The notes below the pieces were generated by a model. It saw only the letters and a list, made by a program, of their open reading frames with translations, was not told where the DNA came from and did no database searches. A stretch of 64,000 nt of DNA, from NCBI GenBank assembly GCA_965229335.1, contig OZ245874.1:1488001-1552000 (forward strand), read 5' to 3'. A program made the position numbers and the translations under genes. This document shows, one piece after another, positions 29,003 through 37,435 of the stretch. The stretch's first letter is position 1. The number at the start of each line of letters is the position of its first letter. The DNA comes from JAFKFH01 sp017307375. Lineage in GTDB: Bacteria > Pseudomonadota > Alphaproteobacteria > Ferrovibrionales > Ferrovibrionaceae.

Positions 29003-29081
29003 AAAAAGCGGGATGCCCTCCTATCGTTTTGCGGCGCGGAAAATTGTTTCATTTCAGTGGCTTGGGGAAGAATGTAAGCGG

Positions 29082-29097
29082 CGGCCCGCCCGGGCCG
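29082..29097 (-). terminator. Candidate hairpin downstream of the tannase gene
   Basis: CGGCCCG (29082-29088) and CGGGCCG (29091-29097) form a tight GC inverted repeat about 65 bases after the tannase stop on the minus strand. The two-base loop implies that some pairs must open. No T-tract follows. Confidence 0.25.
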
Positions 29098-29162
29098 GGC
29101 GCAACGGTCGCGACGGCTGCGTCCACGGGGGTCGATAACCGTGCGGATTCGCCCCTCCGGGG

Positions 29163-30755
29163 TCAGCCGGGATCGCGACAGGCGAAGCTTCCCGCCTTGT
29201 CGGCCGGACCCCGGCCGTCGTGGCGGGCGACCTGCGGATAGGGGCAGAGCGGCCGGCTCCGTACCGACCGGCCATCGATCACCCGTGCGGCCTCGATACG
29301 GTCGGGCGCGCGCCCGTTCTCGACCCAGTTGATCAACGCGGTCATCGCGTCGAAGCGGTCGGTGCCGTTGCCGCCGCGGCAGTGAAACATGCCGGGAACC
29401 ATGAACAGCCTGAAGAAGTCGCGCGTGCCCGGCCCGTTCGCCGCGACCGCCTTTTCGTAGTAGTCGACGCCCATGCGCGGCATCAGCGCCGGATCGGCCC
29501 AGCCGAAATACATCAGGATCTTGCCGCCCCGGCTGCGCAGCCCCGAAAGGTCGGGGTCGGTGGCGTTGACCACCCGGCCCCAGGCCGCGCTGCGCCCGGG
29601 GTCGCGGTCGAAATCGTAGGTCTTCCAGTCGAAGTTCGGATCGACGGCGGGGAAGGCCAGAAACTTGGTGAAGCTCTCGCCGTAGGCAAGATGGATGTTG
29701 CGCTGGCCTTCCGGGACCAGGAACCAGCGGTCCCAGCCCGAGACTTCCGGCATCGGCGGGCCGAAGGACGGCGTGCCCCAGGCTTCCGTGCCCGGTTCGA
29801 TCCCGAAGAAATACGGTTTTCCCTGCGCCATCGGGCCGGCATAGAGCTTGGTCAGTGCCCCGGCCTGGCCGGCGGTGACGCAGGCGTCCGACGCGGCCGT
29901 TCCAGCCGCGCAGATCGGCAGGTCGCGGGCCGGGTCGAAGCGGCAGGCGCGCGGGTCCTCGACCACCCCGTCGGCATTGCCGCACAGCGCCGCCACCCTG
30001 GCCGCGATCAGCCGCAATTGCGGTTCGCCGATCGGGTTCTCGGCCAGCACCCTGGCACTCCACAGGTCGAACTGGTTGGTGGCGGTGAAGTTCAGTACCG
30101 GCGCGCCGACCACCAGTCCGTCGAAATCCCCCGGGAAGCGCTGGGCTTCCATCAGGCCCTGGCGCCCGCCGGTCGAGCATCCGTCCCAGTAGGCATAGGC
30201 CGGGGCGCGGTCGTAGTAGGCCGCCGTCAGGCGCTTGGCATGCACCGCGGTCAGATGGACGGCCCGGAAGGCGTAGTCGATCTTCTTCTGCTCGCTGACC
30301 CCGAAGCTCGCCAGCGGCTCGCGCGTCGCGTCGTGGCCGGTATTGGTCGAGGCGACGGCAAATCCCTGGGTCAAGGCCGTCGCCCGCGTCTGCGGCCGGG
30401 CCGCGGTCTCGGGCGTCTCGCCGGCGGCGCCGCCATTGCCGAACATGTAGAAGCGGCGGTTCCAGACGACCGGCAGATTGACCTCGAAACGGATCTCCGG
30501 GCTGATCAGGCCGCTGACCCGGCAATGTTCGGGTACCGCCCCGGCGGCGGGAATGGTCTCGGCCGCGATGATCGTGACATCGGTCTCGCCGAGCGACCGC
30601 AGGCTGTCGCACCCGCGCTGCGGCCGGGCCGAGGCCTGGCGGTAGTCGAGGGGCGAGGCGTCGGCGTCAAGGAACGAATAGCCGTTCTGGGCAAGGGCGG
30701 GGCCGCCCGCGGTCAAGGTGGCAAGCAGCAACGCGACGCGCCAGATCCTGGTCAT
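29163..30755 (-). CDS. Secreted tannase / feruloyl esterase family hydrolase
   Basis: A 530-residue alpha/beta hydrolase. Signal peptide: MTRIWR, a hydrophobic stretch of Leu/Ala, and likely cleavage after ALAQ (~residue 22). The nucleophile lies in YWDGCSTGGRQG (Cys-Ser pair typical of the tannase family, where the Cys forms a disulfide beside the catalytic triad). A late FRLFMVPGMFHC supplies the partner His/Cys. The Ca-binding region (ACRFDPARDLPIC) is also recognisable. The family hydrolyses esters of aromatic acids such as gallate or ferulate; the exact ester is unknown. Start at 30755 is set by GGAGGAAGG upstream. Confidence 0.88.
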   Translation of the reverse strand: MTRIWRVALLLATLTAGGPALAQNGYSFLDADASPLDYRQASARPQRGCDSLRSLGETDVTIIAAETIPAAGAVPEHCRVSGLISPEIRFEVNLPVVWNRRFYMFGNGGAAGETPETAARPQTRATALTQGFAVASTNTGHDATREPLASFGVSEQKKIDYAFRAVHLTAVHAKRLTAAYYDRAPAYAYWDGCSTGGRQGLMEAQRFPGDFDGLVVGAPVLNFTATNQFDLWSARVLAENPIGEPQLRLIAARVAALCGNADGVVEDPRACRFDPARDLPICAAGTAASDACVTAGQAGALTKLYAGPMAQGKPYFFGIEPGTEAWGTPSFGPPMPEVSGWDRWFLVPEGQRNIHLAYGESFTKFLAFPAVDPNFDWKTYDFDRDPGRSAAWGRVVNATDPDLSGLRSRGGKILMYFGWADPALMPRMGVDYYEKAVAANGPGTRDFFRLFMVPGMFHCRGGNGTDRFDAMTALINWVENGRAPDRIEAARVIDGRSVRSRPLCPYPQVARHDGRGPADKAGSFACRDPG

Positions 30756-30826
30756 GTCAGGCCTTCCTCCCTCTTTTGGCGGGGAGGATAGCAGCAAAGA
30801 CCGTTATGCGCGATGACCGCGGGCGC

Positions 30827-32437
30827 TCAGCTCCGCTCGCGGGTCGCGGCAAAGCGGATGTTGGGCCATTCCCGCTCGGTATAGCCGAGTTCCCAGGCAT
30901 TGCGGGCGAGGTAGACCGGGGCGCCGTCGCGGTCCTCGGCCATGGCGCCGCGGTTCTTCTCGATGAAGCGGGTGATCTCGGCCTTGTCGTCCGCCGAGAT
31001 CCAGCGTGCGGTCTCGAACGGCGCGGCCTCGAAGCCCATGTCGACGCCGTATTCGGCGACGATCCGCGAGGACAGCACGTCGAGCTGCAGCTGGCCGACG
31101 ACGCCGACCACCCAGGCCGAGCCGATCATCGGCTTGAACAGCTGGGTCACGCCTTCCTCGGCCAGGTCCTCCAGCGCGCGCTTGAGCTGCTTGGCCTTCA
31201 TCGGGTCGCCCAGCCGGACGCGGCGCAGGATTTCCGGTGCGAAGCTGGGGATCCCGGTGAAGCGCAGCGCCTCGCCCTCGGTCAGCGTGTCGCCGACGCG
31301 CAGCGTGCCATGGTTCGGGATGCCCAGGATGTCGCCGGGGAAGGCTTCCTCGGCCAGTTCGCGGTCCTGGGCGAAGAAGAAGATCGGGTTGTGGATCGCC
31401 ATCACCTTGCCGGTGGCGCTCTGCTTCAGCTTCATGCCGCGGCGGAAGCGGCCCGAGCAGAGGCGGAGGAAGGCGATGCGGTCGCGATGATTCGGGTCCA
31501 TGTTCGCCTGGACCTTGAAGACGAAGCCGGTGACCTTGGGCTCGTCGGGGTCGACCGCGCGCGGCTCGGCCGGCTGGGCGCGCGGCGGCGGGGCGAGGTC
31601 GGCCAGGCCGTCGAGCAGGACGTCGACGCCGAAATCCTTCAGCGCGCTGCCGAAATAGACCGGCGTCATGTGGCCGCCGCGATAGCTGTCGATGTCCGGC
31701 GCGGGGCAGGCCGACAGGGCCAGCTCGGCCGCCTCGCGGAATTCGGCCACCCGCTCGGCCGGCATGCGCTGGTCCAGCGCCGCGTCGTCGGGGCCGGAGA
31801 CGTCGAGGCTCTGCGGCAGTTCGCCGCCGCCCGCGCTCGGCAGCATCAGCTTGTTGCGGCGCAGGTCGAAGGCGCCCTTGAAGTCGACGCCCATGCCGAT
31901 CGGCCAGTTCATCGGGGTGACGTCGAGCGCCAGGGTCGAGCCGATCTCGTCCAGCAGTTCGAACGGATCGCGGCTTTCGCGGTCGATCTTGTTGATGAAG
32001 GTGATGATCGGGATGTCGCGCATCCGGCAGACTTCGAACAGCTTGCGGGTCTGCGCCTCGATGCCCTTGGCCGCGTCGAGCACCATGACCGCGGAATCGA
32101 CCGCGGTCAGCGTGCGGTAGGTATCTTCCGAGAAGTCCTCGTGGCCCGGCGTGTCCAGCAGGTTGAACATGATGTCGCGGTACTCGAAGGTCAGCACCGA
32201 CGACGAGACCGAGATGCCGCGTTGCTGCTCGATCGCCATCCAGTCGGACCGTGTGCGCCGCCGCTCGCCGCGTGCCTTGACCTCGCCGGCCAGGCGGATC
32301 GCGCCGCCGACCTTCAGCAACTTTTCGGTCAGCGTGGTCTTGCCGGCGTCCGGATGGGCGATGATGGCGAACGTGCGTCGCGGCAGCGGCTGGTCGGCGG
32401 CCGCGGCAATCGGCATGGCAACAGGGGCGACGGACAT
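30827..32437 (-). CDS. prfC: Peptide chain release factor 3
   Basis: A 536-residue translational GTPase that recycles RF1/RF2. G1 is AHPDAGKTT, G2 region RGISVSS, G3 DTPGHEDFSEDT, G4 NKIDRESRDP. The FSEDTYRTL continuation after G3 distinguishes RF3 from EF-G. The C-terminal LQLDVLSSRI and FETARW segments also match. Start ATG at 32437. Stands alone, divergent from the ABC-type gene. Confidence 0.96.
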   Translation of the reverse strand: MSVAPVAMPIAAAADQPLPRRTFAIIAHPDAGKTTLTEKLLKVGGAIRLAGEVKARGERRRTRSDWMAIEQQRGISVSSSVLTFEYRDIMFNLLDTPGHEDFSEDTYRTLTAVDSAVMVLDAAKGIEAQTRKLFEVCRMRDIPIITFINKIDRESRDPFELLDEIGSTLALDVTPMNWPIGMGVDFKGAFDLRRNKLMLPSAGGGELPQSLDVSGPDDAALDQRMPAERVAEFREAAELALSACPAPDIDSYRGGHMTPVYFGSALKDFGVDVLLDGLADLAPPPRAQPAEPRAVDPDEPKVTGFVFKVQANMDPNHRDRIAFLRLCSGRFRRGMKLKQSATGKVMAIHNPIFFFAQDRELAEEAFPGDILGIPNHGTLRVGDTLTEGEALRFTGIPSFAPEILRRVRLGDPMKAKQLKRALEDLAEEGVTQLFKPMIGSAWVVGVVGQLQLDVLSSRIVAEYGVDMGFEAAPFETARWISADDKAEITRFIEKNRGAMAEDRDGAPVYLARNAWELGYTEREWPNIRFAATRERS

Positions 32438-32513
32438 CGTCCTCTCCGGTCTTGCGGGTATCCAAGGTTGCTCGGAAGCGCGGGACTATAGCAGACGGCC
32501 GCGCCGAGGCACG

Positions 32514-32538
32514 CGGAATCTGCCGGGCCGGAATCTGC
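32514..32538. repeat. Tandem CGGAATCTGC direct repeat in the prfC / ABC divergent region
   Basis: CGGAATCTGC occurs at 32514-32523 and again at 32529-32538, one and a half helical turns apart (15-base period), in the 205-base region between divergent prfC and the ABC-like gene. It may be a regulator site. Nothing else is recognised in this gap. Confidence 0.35.
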
Positions 32539-32642
32539 TCGCCCGCCCAAACCCTTACCTCGGCCGTTCGCGTCGTGTACAGTCCGCCCTCGGCCGGCCT
32601 GCCGTCAGGACCGGGCGGCCGGACCCGGGGGCGAGAGGGGCG

Positions 32643-35297
32643 ATGGAGCACAGCCTTTACAAATTCATCATCAAGTACAGCCTGCGCCAGCAGATCATCC
32701 TGACGATCCTGGCGCTGACGTCCTTCATCCCCTACTACTACTACCTGTCGATGCCCAAGACGATCGTCAACCAGGGCATCGCGGGCAAGGGCGTCACCTA
32801 TCCGGTCGACCTGTTCGGCCTGCATATCGTGTCGCTGAACGCCGAAAGCTATCTGCTGGTCCTGTGCTTCGGCTTCCTGCTGCTCGTCATCGTCCAGCAG
32901 TGCTTCAAATACGCGATCAACGTGTTCCAGGGCATTTCGGGCGAGCGCATGCTGCGCCGCCTGCGCTACGAACTCTATTCCCGCGTGCTGCGCTTTCCCC
33001 AGCCGACGTTCAAGAAGATGTCGGCGGGCGAGATCATCCCGATGATCACGGCCGAGGTCGAGCCGCTCGGCGGTTTCATCGCCGACAGCTTCGCCCTGCC
33101 GATCTTCCAGGGCGGGATGCTGCTGACGACCTTCATCTTCCTGATCGTGCAGAACCCGATCATGGCGATTGCCGCGGTATCTCTATACCCCTTCCAATTC
33201 TGGGTCATTCCCAAGCTGCAGCGCATCGTCAATCGCCTGGGCAAGGAGCGGGTCAAGACCGCGCGCCAGCTGGCCGATCGCATCCACGAATCGATCTCCG
33301 GCGTCCAGGAGATCCACACCCACGACGCCTCGAACCGCTTCAAGTCCGAATTCACCCGCCGGCTGGGCAAGATCTACTGGATCCGCTACGAGATCTTCCA
33401 GCGGAAGTTCATGATCAAGTTCATCAACAACTTCCTGCAGCAGCTGGGTCCGTTCTTCTTCTACTCGATCGGCGGCTACCTCGTGATCAAGGGCCAGCTC
33501 GATCTCGGCCAGGTCATCGCCGCCGTCACCGCCCACAAGGAAATGGGCGCGCCGTGGAAGGAATTGCTGAACCACTACCAGCAGCGCGAGGACGCGCGCA
33601 TCAAGTACGACCAGGTGGTCTCGCAATTCGCGCCCGACGGCATGCGCGAGGAGGCCGACCAGACCACCGAACCGGCCGAGCCGGTCTCGCTGGTCGGCGA
33701 AGTGCAGTTCGCCGGCGTGTCCTATGCCGATGAGACCGGGGCCCACGTGCTCGAGAACTTCTCGCTGACGCTCGACATGCCGCGGCACGTGGCATTGGTC
33801 GGCGGTTCCGGGCGCGAGGAGATCGCGCTGCTGATGGCCCGGCTGATCGAGCCGGTGCGCGGCAAGGTTTCGATCGCCGGCCAGAATCTCGGCCAGCTGC
33901 CCGAGGCGGTGACCGGCCGCCGCCTCGCCTATGTCGGCCCCGCCGGCTATGTCTTCAATTCGACGATCGGCGATAACCTGCTGTTCTCGCTGCGCCACCG
34001 GGCGCTGAAGTCCGTGGCGCGCGATGCCGAGGCCGAGCGCCGGTTCCGCCGCGAGATGGTCGAGGCCCAGGCGTCCGGCAACTCGCTCGAGGATTACGAC
34101 GCCGACTTCACCGACTACGCCGCGGCCGGCGCCACCGACAGCGATTCGTTGCGCGAGGCGATGATCCGGGCGCTGAAGCTCGTCCAGCTCGACGAGGACA
34201 TCTACCAGCTGGGCCTGCGCGGTTCGGTCGATCCGGCGCGCGCGCCGGATGCCGCGGCCCGCATCCTGGAGGCGCGCGCCGCGCTGAAGGGCAAGATGCA
34301 CGACGATGCCTATGCCGACCTGATCGAGGACTGGCACGCCGAGCGCTACAACCGCAATGCGACGGTGGCCGAGAACCTGATGTTCGGCCTGCCGATCGGC
34401 GACAAGTTCGCGCCCGACCGTCTGGCCGAGAATGGCTACATGCTCGAGGTGCTCGAAAAAGCGGGGCTGAAGACCCGGTTCCTGGCCGTGGGCTACGACG
34501 TCGCCTCGACGATGGTCGAACTGTTCGCCGACTTGCCGCCGGACCACGAATTCTTCCAGCAGTTCTCGTTCATCTCGTCGGAGGAGCTGCCCGACTACCA
34601 GGAGATCGTCAACCAGGTCTCCGCCGACAAGGTCGACCAGCTCGACGCGGCCAAGCGCAACCGGCTGATGTCGCTGCCGTTCAAGCTGATCGTCGCCCGT
34701 CACCGCCTCGGCCATATCGACGACGAGTTCCAGGAGGCGGTCCTGCAGGCGCGCAAGCTGTTCGCCGAGGGGCTGCCGGAAAAGCTGCGCTCGGCGGTCG
34801 CCTTCTTCGACCCCGAGCACTACACCCTCGGCGGCTCGATCCTCGACAACATCCTGTTCGGCAAGATCGCCTACGGGCAGGCCCAGGCCGCCGAGAAGAT
34901 CGGCCGGCTGGTCCGGACGCTGATCGACGAGCTCGACCTGCGCGACATCGTGATCGAGGTCGGGCTGGCCTACGAGACCGGCATCGCCGGCGCCCGGCTT
35001 TCCGGCGCCCAGCGCCAGAAGGTGGTGCTGGCCCGCGCGATCCTGAAGCGGCCCGACCTGATCATCCTGAACGAGGCGATCTCGGGTTACGACAATGTCA
35101 CGCAGGCCCAGCTGCTGGCGGCGCTGCGCGATGAGTTCAAGGACCGCGGCCTGGTCTGGGCGCTGCACAACCCGCATCTGGCCGATGGCTTCGATCGGGT
35201 GGTGCTGATCGAGAACGGCCGCGTCGTCGAACAGGGTACGTATGAAGAGCTGACCCGCGAGGGTCGCCCGCTGGCCCGCCTGCTGGCCGGCAACTGA
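32643..35297 (+). CDS. ABC-exporter-like protein with a degenerate, insertion-bearing nucleotide-binding domain
   Basis: An 884-residue protein, far longer than the usual ~600 of a half-size exporter. N-terminal half: type IV exporter membrane domain with about six hydrophobic segments (residues ~15-310). C-terminal half: an ABC domain in which key residues are lost. Walker A reads GGSGREEIA, so the essential Lys is Glu393. The Q-loop Gln is missing (YVGPAGYVFN). Walker B is LIILNEAIS, with Asn810 for Asp. The signature LSGAQRQK (786-793) survives, as does Glu811. Between Q-loop and signature there is an insertion of ~260 residues in which the x(S/T)(I/V)xxNLxF-type motif recurs at ~437-448, 570-581 and 730-740. 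Probably defective in ATP hydrolysis; a regulatory or scaffolding role is inferred. Confidence 0.85.
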   Translation: MEHSLYKFIIKYSLRQQIILTILALTSFIPYYYYLSMPKTIVNQGIAGKGVTYPVDLFGLHIVSLNAESYLLVLCFGFLLLVIVQQCFKYAINVFQGISGERMLRRLRYELYSRVLRFPQPTFKKMSAGEIIPMITAEVEPLGGFIADSFALPIFQGGMLLTTFIFLIVQNPIMAIAAVSLYPFQFWVIPKLQRIVNRLGKERVKTARQLADRIHESISGVQEIHTHDASNRFKSEFTRRLGKIYWIRYEIFQRKFMIKFINNFLQQLGPFFFYSIGGYLVIKGQLDLGQVIAAVTAHKEMGAPWKELLNHYQQREDARIKYDQVVSQFAPDGMREEADQTTEPAEPVSLVGEVQFAGVSYADETGAHVLENFSLTLDMPRHVALVGGSGREEIALLMARLIEPVRGKVSIAGQNLGQLPEAVTGRRLAYVGPAGYVFNSTIGDNLLFSLRHRALKSVARDAEAERRFRREMVEAQASGNSLEDYDADFTDYAAAGATDSDSLREAMIRALKLVQLDEDIYQLGLRGSVDPARAPDAAARILEARAALKGKMHDDAYADLIEDWHAERYNRNATVAENLMFGLPIGDKFAPDRLAENGYMLEVLEKAGLKTRFLAVGYDVASTMVELFADLPPDHEFFQQFSFISSEELPDYQEIVNQVSADKVDQLDAAKRNRLMSLPFKLIVARHRLGHIDDEFQEAVLQARKLFAEGLPEKLRSAVAFFDPEHYTLGGSILDNILFGKIAYGQAQAAEKIGRLVRTLIDELDLRDIVIEVGLAYETGIAGARLSGAQRQKVVLARAILKRPDLIILNEAISGYDNVTQAQLLAALRDEFKDRGLVWALHNPHLADGFDRVVLIENGRVVEQGTYEELTREGRPLARLLAGN

Positions 35298-35314
35298 AGC
35301 GAAGGAGTGGTGGC

Positions 35315-35782
35315 ATGAGCCTGCACGAGGAAGTCGAACTGCTGCGGCGCATTCCGCTGTTCGCCCGGATCGAGCCGTCGAAGCTCAAGCTTCTGGCTTT
35401 CACCAGCGAACGGCTGGCCTACAAGGCCGGCGATGTCCTGTTCCGCCAGGGCGATCCCGGCGATTCCGCCTATATCATCGTCGAGGGCGAGGCCGAGATC
35501 CTGGTCAACACCGCCGACGGCCCGCTGCGGGTGGCAGTGGTGCGCAAGAACGACTTCGTCGGCGAGATCGCGATCCTCTGCGACGTGCCGCGTACCGCGA
35601 CCGTCGCGGCGATCACCGGGTTGACCACCCTGCGCATCTCCAAGGAACTGTTCTTCCGTCTGACCGCCGAGTTCCCGCAGATGGCGGTCGAGATCATGCG
35701 TGTGCTGGGCCAGCGCCTCGAACGCACGACGGCCGACCTGCGCGAGGCCACCGCCCGGCTGCGCCAGGCAGGCATCAGTTGA
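35315..35782 (+). CDS. Cyclic nucleotide-binding domain protein
   Basis: A 155-residue single-domain CRP-fold protein without a DNA-binding helix. The GDVLFRQGDPGDSAYIIVEG beta-roll segment is followed by an intact phosphate-binding cassette, FVGEIAILCDVPRTAT, with Glu84 and Arg93 in place to bind ribose and phosphate. It therefore plausibly binds cAMP or cGMP. It lies 17 bases after the degenerate ABC gene and overlaps the methyltransferase start, so it likely modulates that system at the membrane. A class III nucleotide cyclase lies in the same window (61947-63872), but not in the same operon. Confidence 0.9.
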   Translation: MSLHEEVELLRRIPLFARIEPSKLKLLAFTSERLAYKAGDVLFRQGDPGDSAYIIVEGEAEILVNTADGPLRVAVVRKNDFVGEIAILCDVPRTATVAAITGLTTLRISKELFFRLTAEFPQMAVEIMRVLGQRLERTTADLREATARLRQAGIS

Positions 35783-36267
35783 GCCGGCTCGATTCGTTCA
35801 TCCGCCGGCTCGAGGCGCAGCGGGCCTGCCTCGACGCCGCCGCGGCGCTGATCAGGGACCTGCCCGGCCCGGTGCTGGAACTCGGGCTCGGCAACGGCCG
35901 CACCTTCGACCACCTGCGCGACCGGCTGCCCGATCGCGCGCTCTACGCCTTCGACCGCCAGAACAACGCCCATCCCGACTGCCAGCCGTTACCGGGCCAT
36001 TTGTTCCTCGGCGAATTCTCGGCAACGATCGGCGAGGCGGTCGACAGGCTCGGCCCCACCGTGGCGCTGGCCCATTGCGATACCGGTTCGGGCGATGCCC
36101 AGGCGACGGCGGCCCAGGCCGCCTGGCTCGGCCCGGCGCTGCGGCCGCTGCTGCGTCCGGGCGCCATCGTGATTTCCGACCAGCCGCTGTCGGCCGAAGG
36201 GTTCACCGCCCTGCCGCTGCCCGCGGGCGTGCGCGAGGGGCGCTACTTCTTCTATCGCAACGGCTGA
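35779..36267 (+). CDS. Small class I SAM-dependent methyltransferase-like protein
   Basis: A 162-residue protein with the SAM-binding motif VLELGLGNGRTFDHL (residues 32-46), an acidic motif II (LYAFDRQN) and a short C-terminal sheet. It is smaller than most class I methyltransferases, lacking a substrate cap. Start is TTG at 35779 within the preceding stop (TTGA overlap); no better start exists downstream near the motif. Co-translated with the cyclic-nucleotide-binding protein. Substrate unknown. Confidence 0.8.
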   Translation: MSRLDSFIRRLEAQRACLDAAAALIRDLPGPVLELGLGNGRTFDHLRDRLPDRALYAFDRQNNAHPDCQPLPGHLFLGEFSATIGEAVDRLGPTVALAHCDTGSGDAQATAAQAAWLGPALRPLLRPGAIVISDQPLSAEGFTALPLPAGVREGRYFFYRNG

Positions 36268-36770
36268 GCCGCGGTCCGCCGCATCGCCACGCGCCGGCCA
36301 TAGCCCGACAGGACCGGTTCCTCGGCCGCCAGCCGTGCCGCCAGGTCGGGCGCGTCGCTGCCCGGCGAGAAGATCTCGAAGCCGAGGCGCGCATAGTAGG
36401 GCGCGTTCCACGGCACTTCGGCAAAGGTCGTCAGGGTCAGCCAGCGCGCGCCATGCCGCGCCGCCCAATCGCCGGCGGCATCGAGCAGCCGGGCGCCCAG
36501 CCGGTTGCCGGCATCGTCGGGGTGCACGTCGAGTTCGCGGACGAAGACCGCGTCGTCCTGCCGGCGGGCCAGCAGGAAGCCCGCGATCTCGTCTCCCCGC
36601 GTCGCCACGAGCGTCAGGTCGCTACGCTGCCGCGGTTCGTCCGACGTCAGCGGCGCGGCGGCGACCTGGTCCAGGCCGATCGTGGCGAAGCGGGCGGCGG
36701 CTGCCCGCTCGATCGCCGGCAGAAGCTGCAATTCGGCCCGGCGGGCCTGGCGGATGCGATAGCCGGTCAG
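36252..36770 (-). CDS. GNAT-family N-acetyltransferase
   Basis: About 172 residues with a GNAT fold. The acetyl-CoA-binding loop is seen in VRELDVHPDDAGNRLGARLL (motif A, with an NRLGAR pyrophosphate-binding turn), and PYYARLGFEIFS is motif B. There is no ATG at the front. A CTG at 36770 overlaps the upstream stop (CTGA), and a TTG at 36731 is the next candidate, so the start is uncertain. Downstream of the Asp/Glu racemase family gene; its last bases overlap the convergent methyltransferase gene. Substrate unknown. Confidence 0.8.
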   Translation of the reverse strand: MTGYRIRQARRAELQLLPAIERAAAARFATIGLDQVAAAPLTSDEPRQRSDLTLVATRGDEIAGFLLARRQDDAVFVRELDVHPDDAGNRLGARLLDAAGDWAARHGARWLTLTTFAEVPWNAPYYARLGFEIFSPGSDAPDLAARLAAEEPVLSGYGRRVAMRRTAAQPLR

Positions 36771-37429
36771 GCGCAGGCCGACGAGGGGGCGCCGACCGCG
36801 GCAAGGGCCGCGGCAACCCCGCGCGCCGGGCTCGACAACACGGGTACGCCGAGATCGGCCAGCAGCGGTGCGGCCGCGGCCATCGAGGCCTGGGCAAGTA
36901 CCACGGCGCCTTCGCCGCCATAGGCGGCGCGCACCCCCGCTGCCAGCGCATCGCGATAGCCTGCCTGGTCGCCGGCGCGGAACCGGCCCCAGGCTTCGGC
37001 CAGCACCAGGCTGCGCAGATTGAGCGGGCGGTGCGGCGACACGCTGCGCAACAGCGTCTCGGTCGGCGCGACGGTGGCGGCGAGGCAGGCGACGACCAGC
37101 AGGTTGTCCGAGATGGCGACGGCGGCTTCGGCCATGGCGCGGTCGATGCGCACCACCGACAGGCCGATCGCTTCGCCGATCTCCTCGGCGGTGCGTCCGA
37201 GCGTCGAACAGGTGCAGACGATGTGGCGGGCACCGGCGGCACCGATCCCGCCGAGCGAGCGGCGCAGCGCCTCGTGCAGCGCCGGGCTGTCGCCGGTTGC
37301 CTCGGCCAGACGCAACAGGTCGGGGGCCACATGGTGGCGGACGATCAGGCCGGGCGAGCCTTGCGCGACCAGCGCTTCGAAGGTGGCGACATGCTGGGCG
37401 GCGGTATGCAGGAAGGCGAGATGGGTCAT
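36767..37429 (-). CDS. Aspartate/glutamate racemase family protein
   Basis: A 220-residue protein of the Asp/Glu/hydantoin racemase superfamily. The first catalytic cysteine region is IVCTCSTLG (~residues 70-78). The second half of the site, normally a Cys in an xGCT-like motif, reads VVLAQASMA, so the second cysteine is missing. It may therefore be a lyase, isomerase or decarboxylase-like member rather than a two-base racemase. Lies just downstream of xthA (6-base gap) and overlaps the acetyltransferase start. Confidence 0.78.
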   Translation of the reverse strand: MTHLAFLHTAAQHVATFEALVAQGSPGLIVRHHVAPDLLRLAEATGDSPALHEALRRSLGGIGAAGARHIVCTCSTLGRTAEEIGEAIGLSVVRIDRAMAEAAVAISDNLLVVACLAATVAPTETLLRSVSPHRPLNLRSLVLAEAWGRFRAGDQAGYRDALAAGVRAAYGGEGAVVLAQASMAAAAPLLADLGVPVLSSPARGVAAALAAVGAPSSACA

Positions 37430-37435
37430 GACGGC

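Noticed and set aside
33183..35177. Long open frame on the minus strand opposite the ABC-like gene
   Set aside because: Antisense shadow of a GC-rich gene: no recognisable domains, and the plus-strand protein has clear membrane and ABC features.
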